The notes under the pieces: model-generated
What the model saw: only the letters and a program-made list of their open reading frames with translations
Told to the model about the DNA's origin: nothing
Databases searched by the model: none
NCBI RefSeq assembly: GCF_027744825.2
Contig: NC_071334.1
Coordinates: 35,185,937 to 35,249,936, forward strand
DNA length: 64,000 nt
Source: Synchiropus splendidus
Lineage: Eukaryota; Chordata; Actinopteri; Syngnathiformes; Callionymidae
Reading direction: 5' to 3'
Position numbers and translations under genes: made by a program
Shown: in pieces, positions 48,961-61,932 of the stretch
Layout of the letters: each line of letters opens with the position of its first letter
How positions within the stretch are numbered: position 1 is the stretch's first letter

Positions 48961-49644
48961 ACTAGGAGCACTTGGTTTATCCACCACATTTAAAATGAAA
49001 CGTGCAATTGCTCATTTGTACTCATCCACTTCCTAATAATCATTGGTTTTTGGAACCTCTCCAAGAGAAGTCTTAATTGTGACTCAGTTGCATGAGTGTC
49101 CCCAAGTGGACCCAACCCTAGTCAGAAATAGCATTTTTACAAGTTACAATGTACAAGGTCCAGGTGGTGTGCCTTGGAATTTAGTCAATGAATGTAGTGT
49201 GCCGTGGCTTAAGATTGAAAAGCACTGCAATAATAAACTCAAAAAATAAATAAATCCAACATTTGTTGGAAGTACAGATTTGCATGAAGGAGACTCTCAT
49301 CTGCCAGCAGTCTCCCTGGTCACAGACTTGTCCAGCCATTTTCATTTATTCCATTTATTCCCCTGTTCATAATTTTTAATCTACTAAGCTTCTAATATTT
49401 CTTTTGTTGGTGGGCTGTGTTTAAAAGGCAGAGTCCCACTTAACTGACAGTGAGGGAGCACTGACAGTTGCTGTCGAGCTATATCTCAATACATTTTCTA
49501 CAAAGAAAGTTGAAAATTCCCCTATGCTGCTCAAGGGCAAGGGAGAACCCTGACATCGATTTCTCTACTTGTTTGAGATCCCCCAGTGATAATCTTTCCA
49601 AATACCGCTACTGAAGAGATCTGGTGAGAATTCTTCTTAACTTG

Positions 49645-50480
49645 TGTTAATATCGTAAAAAAAAACGATAATCGCGATTATTTTGATTCATATCATAATC
49701 ACGATTATTCAAACGATTATGGAACGACTTAACATTTAATTTAGCAGTCATTAAACGTTCAAACTTTATTGAGCAATGAAGTACAATAAAACAATGTGTC
49801 AAATTTACATAATAATTTAACAGTTATATTTAACCTTCTTCATGGAGGTTAAATATTTCTCTCTAGAAACACCAATCTGTATGGTCAGGCTTTAGAGAAC
49901 AGTGGAGAGAGGAGACAATATTTCAAGCTGAGCAGGCACTTGGCCGGGATGCAAAGATGTTTGAGGTTCTGATTTGTAAGCTGGGATGTCATATTCCAAG
50001 TTCTTTATTCATTTTTTCGTGATAGACCAAGACACTCCTTTGATTATTAAACTTAAATATTTGAGGGCTCTTCCTGCGTCTCTGCAAGGTGATGAATGAC
50101 AAGGAGCGCTTTTATTTTACGCGATTTTATTACCCCAACTCTGGTTGAGCGCAAGCAATTGTTCTGATGAATTTATCTACGTCCCAATAATCACTGTTTT
50201 TTGAAACATCGGCAGCAAGCAGCTAGCATTGCTGTTATGACTGAGAATACTGGATGAGCGTCTGCTCAGGTTCTGAATACCATGCCGCCGTTGTCAATTT
50301 TCACAGGTACGAAGTGTGGTGCAGTGTTTGGGTGCATCGGGACATAATGAGAGAAGCTGAGGTGTCCGGCTAAATAATCGTTTCAGGACGACTATCACGT
50401 TTTTATAGTGAAAGAAATACATAATCGTAATCCTGATAAAAAATTCCATGAATTGAGGCTATGCCATACGGCCCTAGTTA
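49645..50480. mobile_element. hAT-like relic (ATCG-rich ends)
   Basis: The left part is rich in cgataatcgcgattatt and acgattattcaaacgatt. The right part mirrors this with acataatcgtaatcctgat and ends near tacggccctagt, similar to the cagcccta end of many fish hAT elements. No duplication or intact transposase found, so boundaries are approximate. Confidence 0.4.
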
Positions 50481-50835
50481 CTCCAATCATGAACACTGGG
50501 TCACAACCTAAGAGCTGTATGGAAGAGCACAGCAATCTGTCCGGAATCTAAAGTTATCCAACTCATGGGGATTTAAATGAGTTTTCCAGTCACATTTGGC
50601 TGGCCGTTAGCCAGGGTCAGACTCAGGACACGATGAAGGAGATTGCATCGTGATAGGTGGAATGGTCCCAGTTCTGTGTAATAAGAAACCATCTTGTGTG
50701 GATGAAGCTAAACTGACATCAGGCAGGGACTTTATTCACACATACCTTTTGCATCTCAAAAATAACATTGCATCATCCAGTGAATTATATCCAAGGTTTG
50801 AAAAAAAAAAAAAACATTCCAAGGACAGACTGGCC

Positions 50836-50976
50836 TTAGGGCTGAATAATTTGAAAAAAATTGTGATTTGTTTTGACAATATTGCGATTGTGATTTAGCA
50901 TTTTTTTTGTTTTTTTTGGGGGGGGGAGGCTTTTTTTCTGCATTATTCATTAAACGCAATTAATAACACGGAATCT
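50836..50976. mobile_element. Short hAT-like fragment flanked by 8-bp repeats
   Basis: Starts ttagggctgaataattt, and the flanks gactggcc at 50828-50835 and 50977-50984 are identical, the size of a hAT target duplication. The right end lacks the expected inverted copy, so this may be a deleted or one-ended remnant. Confidence 0.4.
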
Positions 50977-53900
50977 GACTGGCCTACATATTAGAATGAC
51001 ATGAGATGCATTGATGAGTAGCATATTTTTATTGAATTGTGAAGAGAAAAAAAAATCCTATAATCACTGTAGAATATTGACTTTAAGCCTTGTAAACTAT
51101 TTCTTTTCACATCTAAACTGGGTTCCACGTTAACAGTAATTGCAATGGATTGCTCTGGCAGTAGATGGAAAGTCCAACACTGTATACAGACTTTTAATCA
51201 CACTTTACGCTGAAGCGTCACCACGACGACAGAATACCAACCACAAAAACTGTGCGTGGCACTCTGATGAAGCCCCACTGGTTGTGATGCGCCCGCTCCT
51301 CCCTACTTGCTGCTCACTCGGCAGCAGCATCTCTACTGTGGATGTTCTTTCAATATGTCATTTAAAGTTTACATCCAGTAGCACATGCGCAGGAAAAGAC
51401 TGCAAGGAAGCATGTAGAAATTAAAGACGCCATTTAAAGGACCCCTACCGTTTGACTACTACTACTACTAGTATACAGGATAATAATGTAAACACAAGGC
51501 TCTAGATAGAGAAGACTCTCAATTTGGCTGAACACTTGTTGCACACAGCAGTTCTATTCTTGCTCTCCCACACTATTAAATACCTCTATGCAGCAGACAT
51601 TTTAGTGATGGTGCCAGGACACCATGTCACTGCATCTTAGGGATGAACCATTTGGAAAAAGCATTGAATTGCTATTTATTTTGATCTTATTTATTGTAAT
51701 TGTGATTTAGCAGGCGATTTTTAGGGAGGGAGGGATTTGTCTTCTCTATACGTTGTCATGGTGACATTTCAGGTAAGGTCTGCTTATTTAAGAGTCCATG
51801 TAGCTTTTCACTCTGAAATTTTACCAGCTCTACTTCGATTTGATGCAGAGCTCAAGCGGTCCACTGAGAAAATACAAGCTCCACCTATTTACAGCAACTG
51901 ATTGACGAAAGTTGAAGCATACATTATCGGTGGAAACAGTCTATAACATGCTCCTTCAAAACAAATATGTGCATGCGCAGGCCCCGGGAGGAGAGCAGCT
52001 TTAAAATCACCAGATACGCTCCACCACTAGCGTCCTTGTTTACAAACATAGAGCACCCTCGCTGCGTGTGACGGTAGTTCTCCAACGTGCATGCGGGATA
52101 TTTTGGGGGCACAAAAAGTTCACACTGAGGACACATAGAAATCTCATTTGATTGGAACTGTAATATGTATGTATATGTATGTATGACCTCAAAAAATCTG
52201 ATTTCTTTAAAAAAAAAAAAAAAGAAAAAAAAAGAAAAAAAAAGAAAAAGAATTGAACAGCTTTACCAAGAGATTGAACTCCTGGTAAGAACTTGTCAGA
52301 ATTGAAAAGGCAACATGTTTAACTGAACTTTCTTTCCCTAATAAAGGATGAATTTTTATTGTTCTTTAAGCAGTATGTGATGATGCTTGGTCACAGAAGA
52401 TTTGTTTATATTAGATTGGATTAGATCAACAACAAAATGTCTTTGAATAAAACCATTTTGAATCGAAAAAACTATTTTAAATTGAATCATGGACTCAAAA
52501 ATAAGAATTGAATCATGAAATAGTAAAAGATACCCACCCCTATTTATGATCATTTATACTGAATTAAAATTGATACATTTTCCAGAAAGTAAGTTGAACT
52601 TTATGGTGCGACAGACGTTCCAGACTCACTGGTCTTTTCGAAAACATAGATATAGTAGGATTTCAATTCACCGCCATCTAAGACATTTGCAATCAATAGT
52701 CCAAAACAATAGTCCAAAACTCAACAGCAGTCAACAGGGCAATGATGGATACTCTGGAAGTTCTAAATAAATAAAGACAGGCAAAGGACGTTATTTCTAT
52801 GAAGGAATTTGAAATCCCAAACAAAAAAATGTATTTTTTATATTTTAAATGAAGTCACCCAAGAATTAATTTTACTGTCATATTATCAACAAGCCATCAG
52901 ACTAAATCAAGCTCAGTGCAATAACTAATAACAAACTGAACTCTTGTATCCCATAATGTTTAATTTCTTTGTTCGTTCTTGACTTCCATCGAACAGCAGA
53001 GGAGATGACATCATGAGTTATCACTTTCAGTTTACAGCATTAGAATACTGATCATTCTTCCTGTACAGGAAAACACCCATAATAGATGTCAAAGTCAAAG
53101 TATGAGAGTCTGTTTAATACAGATTTGCATTAGAATATAAACTCAAATATTGTGCTGCCTCCTCATTATTTACGACCATGCTTTTCTAATTAAATCTCTT
53201 TGTGTAATTGTTTATACCTTTAGTATTGAAATTAATAAATAGTCAACTTTTTGCACGTCAACTACAATTATTTTGGAAAATATAGTTATAGAATTTGTAA
53301 AAATGCAGATTAAGTCTGGGTTTTCACTATAAATATAGAATGATGATTTTCTAAAGTTTCCATTGTGTTCATAAATCATGGAAGCTGTTGCTGTTAATCA
53401 ACAGGGTTGAATCACACACAGTTCTTCTGTGAAAATGTTAGACCACAACATCTTGATCTGAAACAGCAAACTCTAATGGAATCTGAATAAAAAGGCAATA
53501 AAAATTGTTTTTATTACATTGGTAGTCTGCCCTCCTCCATCACCTGACCACCAAGTCAGACATGTCCCTAACATTCTAAAAGCAGAACAGATCACATTCT
53601 CAGTGTAAGACTGATCTCACAAGTTTGAAAGTGTCTGGGCTGCATTCTTTTTGGGTTATGCGCTTCTACTACAGACTGCCTTGACTATTGTTTGGGGCCG
53701 TCAGTGATCACTGGATAACTGATCATTATATGTATGCATTTAAATGCAATTGTCCAATACAAAGAGTGATCTCGCGTTTTGTCTGAATTCATTAACTTTC
53801 CTACTCAAGCACAACCATAACAATTTATTATTAGCTGTACTCTATTCATTTCCTGTTGGTCTTGTTTTTAAAAGGACTTATTTGTGTCTGTATATCTAAC

Positions 53901-54225
53901 GACACAAATATATTTATTGAGATTATTACATGTAAACGAAGGCATATAAATACGTATACATAGCATATACGTCTGATTTAGTTAGTCATTTGTACAAACA
54001 GATATACACATGTCGCAAGTAGCAGCCAGTTCGACATAACTACGTTATCATAGCTTCACTATATTAGCTCCATTGCTATTTCGTCATTGAACGGCTCCTT
54101 AGTCGAAGAGAGTTGAGGTTTAACTCGTTTTTCTGACGACATAATCGACATCGTATGTATAAAAACCTAGAACATTCGAGTGAAACTGGTGTTACCGAGT
54201 AAATACTATTGAAGCGTTTACTCAC

Positions 54226-54350
54226 CCTGAAGCTTAGCCAGACAGCTGGCAACAAACTTCCGTTTTCGTTTAGTGCATCGGGCGACGCGACCGTGTCTTG
54301 CGGTTCGCTTGGTCGTTAAGTCGGATCCAAGAATTATGGCGCTACGCTTC
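54226..54350 (-). other. jak1: jak1 non-coding first exon (5' UTR)
   Basis: Minus-strand sequence ends ctggctaagcttcagg directly before donor gtgagt (54220-54225), a strong donor. The exon is CpG-rich compared with its surroundings. The only ATG in the last 60 bp (atgcactaa) makes a two-codon upstream frame. The 5' boundary is a guess. It would join the acceptor at 48609, 5 nt before the start codon. Confidence 0.55.
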
Positions 54351-54560
54351 AGGTGCGGACGGTGTTTCTGGTGTACTGGTTTGACTCAATACGGATTAAT
54401 TCAGGAAGAAATCTAGAAGATGAAGTCGTGTCGAGGCGAACCAGACTTCCTGAGAAGGATACGCCCCCTTCCCGACATCAACGCAGGGTCAGTCATCAAA
54501 CGGTGCATCCGATTGGCTACTTGAGCCATCAGGAGCGACGTCACACACCCGTCCGAGAGG
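54350..54560 (-). promoter_or_regulatory. jak1: Probable jak1 promoter
   Basis: Directly upstream of exon 1 on the minus strand. Contains a perfect CCAAT box (agccaatc, 54511-54518), a CRE-like cgacgtca at 54537-54544 and a STAT-type ttcctgagaa (TTCN4GAA, 54447-54456). No TATA box seen, consistent with a housekeeping-type promoter. Confidence 0.4.
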
Positions 54561-57260
54561 CCCAGTTGCTCATCTCGGTCGTAAATTAAAATACATTAAA
54601 ATAGAAAATATATAAACCTCCTTCCACCAGCACTTTTATACACGTTGAGTATTCTTTAATAGATTGTTTTTTATTTGTTTTTAGCTGACTTATTCCTACT
54701 GATGAGGATTGGAGTTCAACCCTGCGACTTCAGGCGAGAGGCAGCAAAAAAGATTAAAATTAAATTTGTCTAACATTCACTGTCTCTCGTTTCCATGTGC
54801 GAACTTTGTCTTCTTCACATGAGCTGATATATCTGATCATGTCCTTTCTTGTCACTCCCTAGTTTCTCCTGACATCACAGGTAACCACTGGTCAGGTGGT
54901 CCACTGGTCGACTCTCATCTTATAACAGGTCAGTCTCCTCCACCTTAACCTATCTGGATCATCACATCCATAAACCTCGTCGGTTGTCTTCCCCTTCTCC
55001 TTTTGCGTGGTATTTCCATTCCTAACAGCTCATATTAGCCTGGTTCCTCTTTGTATTATTTTTAATTGATCTTTTTAGGGTTACTCGTGTGTGGGTGTGC
55101 CATCGTAGCCAGCTGTAGAAACAAAAAAAATCCAGCCAGATTCTGTTTATCATGAGCCCATTTATTTATCTATTTCCTTATTTACATTAGAGGTTCTCCC
55201 AACTGACAGATACAGGAGCTGAGGCAAGAGTCGGTCGAGTTGAGAGATCCTTTTGAAAGTTGGGGAAGGCGACTGATTTGGACACAAATTACAAATGCTC
55301 CATCACACAACCCATTAATGCACACAATGTAAACAAATAAATTGAATCGCTATCGGCTGTTGTAAGAAACTCAGCGGACAAGAGCCACAGAAGCACAGGA
55401 AGAACACAAAGCCCCACCCAGAAACCACCACTTTCAGATAAAACATGATGACATGGAAGAAAATATTCCAACTTCTCCTTACAGAGCCATTAGCTCTTGC
55501 CCTATCAAGACATTCTCACCGGTTTCAGTGTTGAGAATCAAGGCTTAGTTTTCAAATATTTTATTTTTACAAGTTATAGTTCATATTATATCCATCATTT
55601 GTTTGCGGCAGACCAGAGTCTGTCCTAACAAAGTGAAGCTGAGTTGGGGGAACCCCTGTATTGTTTGCCAGTCCACATTAGGGCACTTAAAGACAGACCA
55701 CCACACACACAAACCTGTGGAAAATTGAGTAGAAACATTGAACCTCTTCATACTTTTGGAATACGAAAGTTACCAGGGTGCAGGAGAAAAAAGTCTGGCA
55801 GACCACCAAAAAATATAGATATGATATGACTCCAGGCTGCAGTTCTCACCACATCTGTGGTCCTATACAATTAAGTAGACCTGGATGAAGTAAATGGAAC
55901 AAGTGTAGGCAAAGATGAAAAGGGACAAGAGAGAGGTAAATATGGACAGGATGTTGAAAGGAAGATTATGAGGTGGTAAGGGAATGAATAAATGAAATCT
56001 AATCTAAATACAGACGATGATTGAGACAGGAAAGAGGGCAAGACGTAGGGTGGATGAAGTGAGGAATAGGGATGGACCAAAGGATGTGGAACGAAAGGTA
56101 AATGGGTGCAGCAGGTAAGGACTATAAGGGGAGGATGAATCAATCAAAAACATTTGTCTAACATCAAGTTTAATACAGTTGTTAATAATGCTCATATAGC
56201 GAACTTCACCCTGGTGCCCTGTGTCCTCAATGTTAACCCATGCAGCTGGGATAAGAAGATGTACGAGTCAACAAATGCACTTTCTGTCATGTCATTGCAT
56301 GAACATGCGTCCATAGAGATGACAAAGTAAAATAAAATTTCAAGACAAATACGTAGATTTTTATTTTGATGACCCTATATGTGAACCTTGCTCGTATTAA
56401 AACGCGTTGTGCATTACATAATGTGACTTTAAACATTATTTATGTACTAAGACTAACGCAGAAATTTAGCGCCATCTGCTGACTCTATTGCGTCAAACAT
56501 TTGGGTGGAGTTTTCTGTTTCACGTGAATATTTTGATCATTATTAACGCGTAGTTTTTTTTAAAGCACATTTTAAAGTGAATGATACTCTTGGGACACAC
56601 AACGTCCACCTTATGGCTCGTACCTCACACAGCTTTGTATTCATGCATTGTATTTTGTTGTAATTCCTGATCATAACTGAATATGCGATTCTTAAAGCCT
56701 GACTGCAGTCGGGTGGACATTGGTAGAGTCAATACCTTAGCGGGCGTCTTTCAATGTGGGGGAGCACAACATCCATTCTGAGTCTCTCCCTCAGGACTCT
56801 GCTACTACATGCTACTGAGATCTGTAAAGTAAAGTTGTTGCTTGTTTCTTCTTTTTGCCAACTACCCAAAGCTCATGGCCATTGAGGGAGAAGGAAGTCC
56901 TTTAAACATTATGCAACAAAATTGCATAAAACGTATTCAAGAAATGACACATTTGTCTCAGGGTTAGTTAAAGTTAACTGACATGTTTTGGCTGTTAATT
57001 CCTGAATCATCATGATTAAAGATATTTCATTACTAACAATTGAAGGAAACTAAACTTAGTTGATTATAATAAAATGGCCATTAAAGATTTACAGATAAAT
57101 ATTTAAACAAAGCCAAACAAGCAAAAAAGAAGAAGAAGAAACAATAAAAGAAATCAACTTTCAAACTGTCAGATAATCCGTTTATTAATTAGATGTTACC
57201 GTTAACCGTTGGTAAAGGTAACCGCTGTCGACTCCATGCATCCGTTCCACCAGTGTCAAG

Positions 57261-57420
57261 ATGGCAGCCATCCTTCAGTTATCACAGTACTGTACCTTCG
57301 ATGTGGACAGCATCAGCACCGTGATAACTGAACCAGGGCAGCCTGCCACATCTAGAAGGCGCTCGCGTCACTCGTCTTTCCCCCAGGGATCTGTCAAAGA
57401 TTTAAGAAAGTCAATCATAA
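57261..57420 (+). CDS. Uncharacterised open frame with strong start context
   Basis: The ATG sits in aagatggc, a good Kozak context and also a YY1-like aagatggc promoter element. The frame reads MAAILQLSQYCTFDVDSIST, then a Ser/Arg-rich stretch (SRRRSRHSSF), and stays open to 57533. The first 55 codons look more protein-like than the later Thr/Phe-rich part. I recognise no family. It could be the first exon of an unknown gene or chance. Confidence 0.25.
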
Positions 57421-58038
57421 GATGCACAACACTGGACATAGAAACATGGCCAGTTCTTCTTCTACTGCCTTTCACACCACATTTCCTTATAAACAAGTTT
57501 ACAATTTATCAAAACAAGGCTCACGCCTTTTAACTAAAGACTTCTTCCTCAATTACACAATCTGGTCTTTATCGTCAATGACAGTACACTTTGTCTATCA
57601 CATGTCACCATCACGTCACATGACCTCCTGCATGAACACTTCAGCTGCTTTTAATGGTTCGATAATGTTAAAAGGTATAAATAAACAAAACACTATTTTA
57701 CATTGCATACGAAAATACAGCTCATATCAACAAACAATATAGATGAAAAAAAAACATTCACAACAAAAAGGGCAATTTCATTATAATTATATATTATAAT
57801 ATTATAATATTCATAATAATAACAAAAACAAAGCTCATGTGCCACTCCCTTACTAGTGCAGTCTTGATAATTTGCAAAAATGAATCATAATCTTGAATGC
57901 CAAACATAAATATCAGCAATATAAACAAGCATTAAGAAAGGATAAGAATCAAAGCAGGATAATGGCCATTAAAGAACAATTAAACGTAAAAAATAAAGGT
58001 CATAAATGTCATCTACTCTAATCAAATCACCAACATAA

Positions 58039-58436
58039 AGTTCTATGTCATACGTGCGTCGCCCTCTAACGGGCTTCGCTATTGGTTTAACCACTCCGAG
58101 GCTCCGCCTCGCGATACATGTGTCGAACTCCGACACATGACGCGGTCCCAGACAGGTAAAACAACGGTCATGTGAATCCCCTTCGTCCAGTAAGTACTCA
58201 CAAGAAGCGCACGTTCTCTCCATAACACCCGATGGCGATAATCCACAACGGAACAGTTCAAAGGCTGAGTTTCCAAAAGGAGACGAATGGTGATGAACAG
58301 GGGGATTTATGGGGAGAGGTGGAGCCTTCCTGGGTGGAGAGTTAAGCCAATCAGTTCTCAGGCGCGAGGCGGAGCCTCGGAGTGGTTAAACCAATAGCGA
58401 AGCCCGTTAGAGGGCTCCGCACGTATTCATAGAACT
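58039..58436 (-). mobile_element. 398-bp element with 75-bp inverted arms and a gag-like zinc-finger fragment
   Basis: The left arm 58039-58113 and the right arm 58363-58436 are near-identical inverted copies (core ccctctaacgggcttcgcta then ttggtttaaccactccgag). Between them, on the minus strand, come a leader with a TATA-like cccataaatccc and an ATG at 58223. The frame starts MERTCASCEYLLDEGDSHDR then CFTCLG. The CxxC...GDxHxxCxxCLGxxH pattern recalls the gag start of teleost DIRS-type retroelements, and DIRS elements have inverted terminal repeats. The frame runs straight into the second arm, so the internal genes are missing: a solo or non-autonomous derivative. The family assignment is an inference. 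Confidence 0.6.
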
Positions 58437-59130
58437 GAAGTTACGTTCAGTAACTATTATATCATCATCATCATCAGTTTCACTTAAAATCATATAATTT
58501 GTACAATTTCCACAGGATTAAATTGAAACAAATAGTTGACAATAACAACTACAGAAACATCAATATTGACACGTACTTGAACAGCATTACAGCCGAGACG
58601 TCGCAACTGAAACTGCAATACAACACGCTTTTGAATCCTCTAGATGGCAGCACTCCAGTCCCGAGTCCAAAACAACGTTAATATTAACCGTAACAACCAG
58701 ATATCCCCTTTTTTCATCCCTGTCAGAATCTAGAGTGTCAATTTGTGTCCATTTTGACCAAACGACAGAAACATTTGTCATCACTTTGAGTGCATATTCC
58801 TGAGAAGGAGTGAGTTGAGTTTTTTTCAAAGGCAACTCAACCAAGTAACTGCGAGCGCAACATTAGTGGACCCTTATTGAATGAGATTGTTGAGGGGAAA
58901 TTTCAGGCCGCACAACTTTGCTGAAGTTAGCTCAGCTCAGCAGGAGCAACATCTTAGTGAGAGCAGAATGTTAGAGAGATGACTGGAAGAAACAGGGGGA
59001 AATTTGGGGACTCCCCTACTGAACCTACTGGGTGTTATACATATATGGAATGCAACAATCTCTCATACAAAACATAAAACATACCGTTTCGGTATGTTTC
59101 TCACTGGATTCTACCCACCACCAGACTGAG

Positions 59131-59174
59131 TGACGTCACACTTGTTATGATTCCTCTCCGGAGTGCTGACGTCA
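59131..59174. promoter_or_regulatory. Two perfect CRE sites 36 bp apart
   Basis: tgacgtca occurs at 59131-59138 and again at 59167-59174, followed by a GC-rich stretch (cggcccgccc). CREB/ATF factors bind this palindrome. It sits between the divergent jak1 and ak4 genes and may mark a promoter. Confidence 0.45.
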
Positions 59175-59637
59175 CGGCTCCTCCTCCTCGGCCCGCCCTC
59201 TGCACTTCATGTAAACAACTCCATTTACCTCGCCTCTGCCAAGTGTTGCCAAAAACATTCTCATGTCAGACTTAGAAAGGAAGCAAAAATGTACAATAAG
59301 TTGACGACAACTGTCTGTCCCGGGCGAACACGCGTTTTTGAACAGAATATTATAGTAAAACGACGTGGACAGGAAAATAATCCTCAAAATGTTGCTTATT
59401 GCAAAGATTTGTAGACACGGTATTTCATTTATGTTTCAGTATATAACCAGATTTATGATTTTTTTTATCATGAATGTGTTTAAAACGCGTGTCTTGTGTT
59501 GCGTTAACGCCCAACATTGCACACACACCCCTTTCCTAAAAACAAGCAGCGTGCAACATGAAGCCTTTTTCTAATACTTGTTTTCAAGTTCATTTCACCT
59601 TGCATTAGTTTCGAATAGAAACAATCGCAGGACTTAC

Positions 59638-59746
59638 CTGACATTCCTTCCGTGTTTACAACGATATTTGTCATGACGCAGCAAGAGCACACAGCGCAAC
59701 GTGATTGTCGCCATTTTTGGTTGTTATTGAATTCTCCAGCAGCCAT
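59638..59746 (-). CDS. Possible distal first exon (candidate alternative jak1 start)
   Basis: Minus-strand ATG at 59746 opens 36 codons (MAAGEFNNNQKWRQSR then CAVCSCC...) that end one base into a codon at a consensus donor cag|gtaagt. Upstream, 59750-59940 is relatively GC-rich with a ccgccgccg run, promoter-like. If joined to jak1 exon 2 the frame continues through actgt into the jak1 ATG without a stop, adding 38 residues. It could equally be a 5' UTR exon or an exon of an unknown transcript. Confidence 0.3.
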
Positions 59747-60083
59747 GTGACTGAGAAAAACGGAGTGTCATGAAAAAGATAACCATTCGAGTCCTCGGGA
59801 AGTGGAGACGTCAAGCAGTCGAAGGGTTAAGGCTAATGAATGTTAATCTTTCCGAGTTGTTTGTCTGGTGGATTAGTCTGCTTTCTCCACTGACCGGAGC
59901 TGGTGTTTGACAGCTCCGGGTCGCTGCCGCCGCCGTATGATTCGCAACAAGTACTCTCACTGTTTATCCGCTCCCAAATTTATTTCAGTCAAGACTTTTG
60001 CTCTCGGTCGCCAGGGATTTTACCAATAATGGCAACCTTTTCTTATTCTTATTAAAATTACCTTGCTGAAAAAAAGAACAAGG

Positions 60084-60267
<184 letters not shown>

Positions 60268-61559
60268 GTTAGTTTTGGTCCGTGCATTTTATAGGCATAA
60301 CAATAACAACATTTTTTCATGGTCAGTTGAAATCTGAACACATCAATCTATAATTTATTCTTGGCCCAAAACCATCCATCCCTTCATCTAGCTATCATTT
60401 TCTGAACCTAGGTGACTTTGCTTAAACAATTTTGGTGTAGTTCATCCATCTGTTTATTATGTGTTTATAATATTTATTCTTCTATGTCAATGTAAGTATG
60501 AGGAACTAAGAACTAAACCATTTTGACAAAACCATTGAAAATTGACACTACATCTTCTTCCTTTGTTGCAATGCCTCCTTGAGACCATCATTACAACCAT
60601 GTATGCACATTTTAACATACACACAGTTTGACTTGCATTCCAAACATGACAAATAATATCGCTGTCAGGTTTGACAGATTACATTGTTACAGTACAGTAA
60701 ATACAGTAAATAAGTAAATACAGTAATCCACACTGCTTCCTTCGACTTGAATATTCATTACAGCAATAGTACTAACTTCTACACACTAATTTGTTGGTTT
60801 CAAAAACATTTGTTCTTCTCTTGATTGTTACCTCTCAAAGCCCCTCAATATCCTGTATCCCATTATTCGCATATAAAAGAGTAATGGACGTTTGACCAAA
60901 CTTGTTGTTGAGGTCCATCTTGTTGAGTCCAGAATACCCCATGATGGCCAAGACGGCCTCCACAGACTCCTTGGTCATAGGGTATTAAACAGTACACTCA
61001 ATGCTCACCACTGCTCTTCTTTACTCTGCCTTGCTATCATCTTGGATGCAGCTGATGGTAAACTCTTCCAAAAAAAAAATGTAGTGACGTCTCTAGAACC
61101 ATCTCAGTACTGAGTCATCACCCTGAGACCAAAGTTTTCTGTCTGTAACTAAAGGACATTTGCATTCTGAAGATTTAATTTCTATTAAATGAAATGTGCG
61201 TTTGGTGTATAATGATCTTGTATACAGTTTAGTTGTATAGGGAAGTGCATCATTCAATTCAGTTCAAATTAACCATGTAATCGATGATATATAGTCAATA
61301 TCATTTTAAATTTAAATCAATTATAGTTGTATTTCTATGTACAAAAATGACAAGGTCTCTGTTGATATTTCACTCGTACTAACACAGCAAACGACACTAA
61401 ATTGATGTTTGATTGTCGTTTTCATGGGAGCTTACATAACTGCACTTGAAGCCTTTTTCCCCAACTGCCCCCCTCGTGGCTCGTAAATAAATGATAAAAC
61501 TACAATTACGCAGCGCTTCTCTGCGAGGTAAAACTACAAACACCAGATCACCCTGCGCT

Positions 61560-61932
61560 GTCTTTTGCGAATCACTCGTCCGCATATTTTCTGGATGATG
61601 TGCGCAGGAAAAGGGCGTTGTGGAGACTCCCTCATTCATTCGCTGTCAAACACAAGAACGGCTGTGACCTCCTCACAGGAGAGAAGGAGAGAAGAACGAA
61701 AAGGGGGGCGTTTATTTTTCATTTGCGTGCTGGCTGCCTGGATCTGCGCGCACCGAGGGCGGACGCTGCGCTACGCTCCAAAGACTTGAGAGATAAACAT
61801 CGTCTTTGAAGACTTGCCAAACATTTCAGATGTTTATTTGCCCATGAACAAGTTCAATTAGAAGTGAGCCTGATTGTATATCCACAGTGAAATCACAAAC
61901 CGCATCACAGGGCAACGCGTAACTGTCTGGAC
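61560..61932 (+). promoter_or_regulatory. ak4: Probable ak4 promoter and 5' UTR
   Basis: The stretch 61600-61790 is GC-richer than its surroundings (ctgcgcgcaccgagggcgga) and precedes the ak4 ATG by 150-330 bp. A possible intron end, tatccacag, lies at 61878-61886, so the 5' UTR may be split. No TATA box recognised. Exact start unknown. Confidence 0.4.

Larger units (their letters stand above)
48609..54225 (-). other. jak1: jak1 first intron (5.6 kb)
   Basis: Separates the non-coding first exon from the ATG exon. Holds repeat copy B, hAT-like relics at 49.6-51 kb, another ttagggatgaacc-type start near 51637 and an A-rich run at 52208-52250. No coding exon recognised. Confidence 0.6.
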
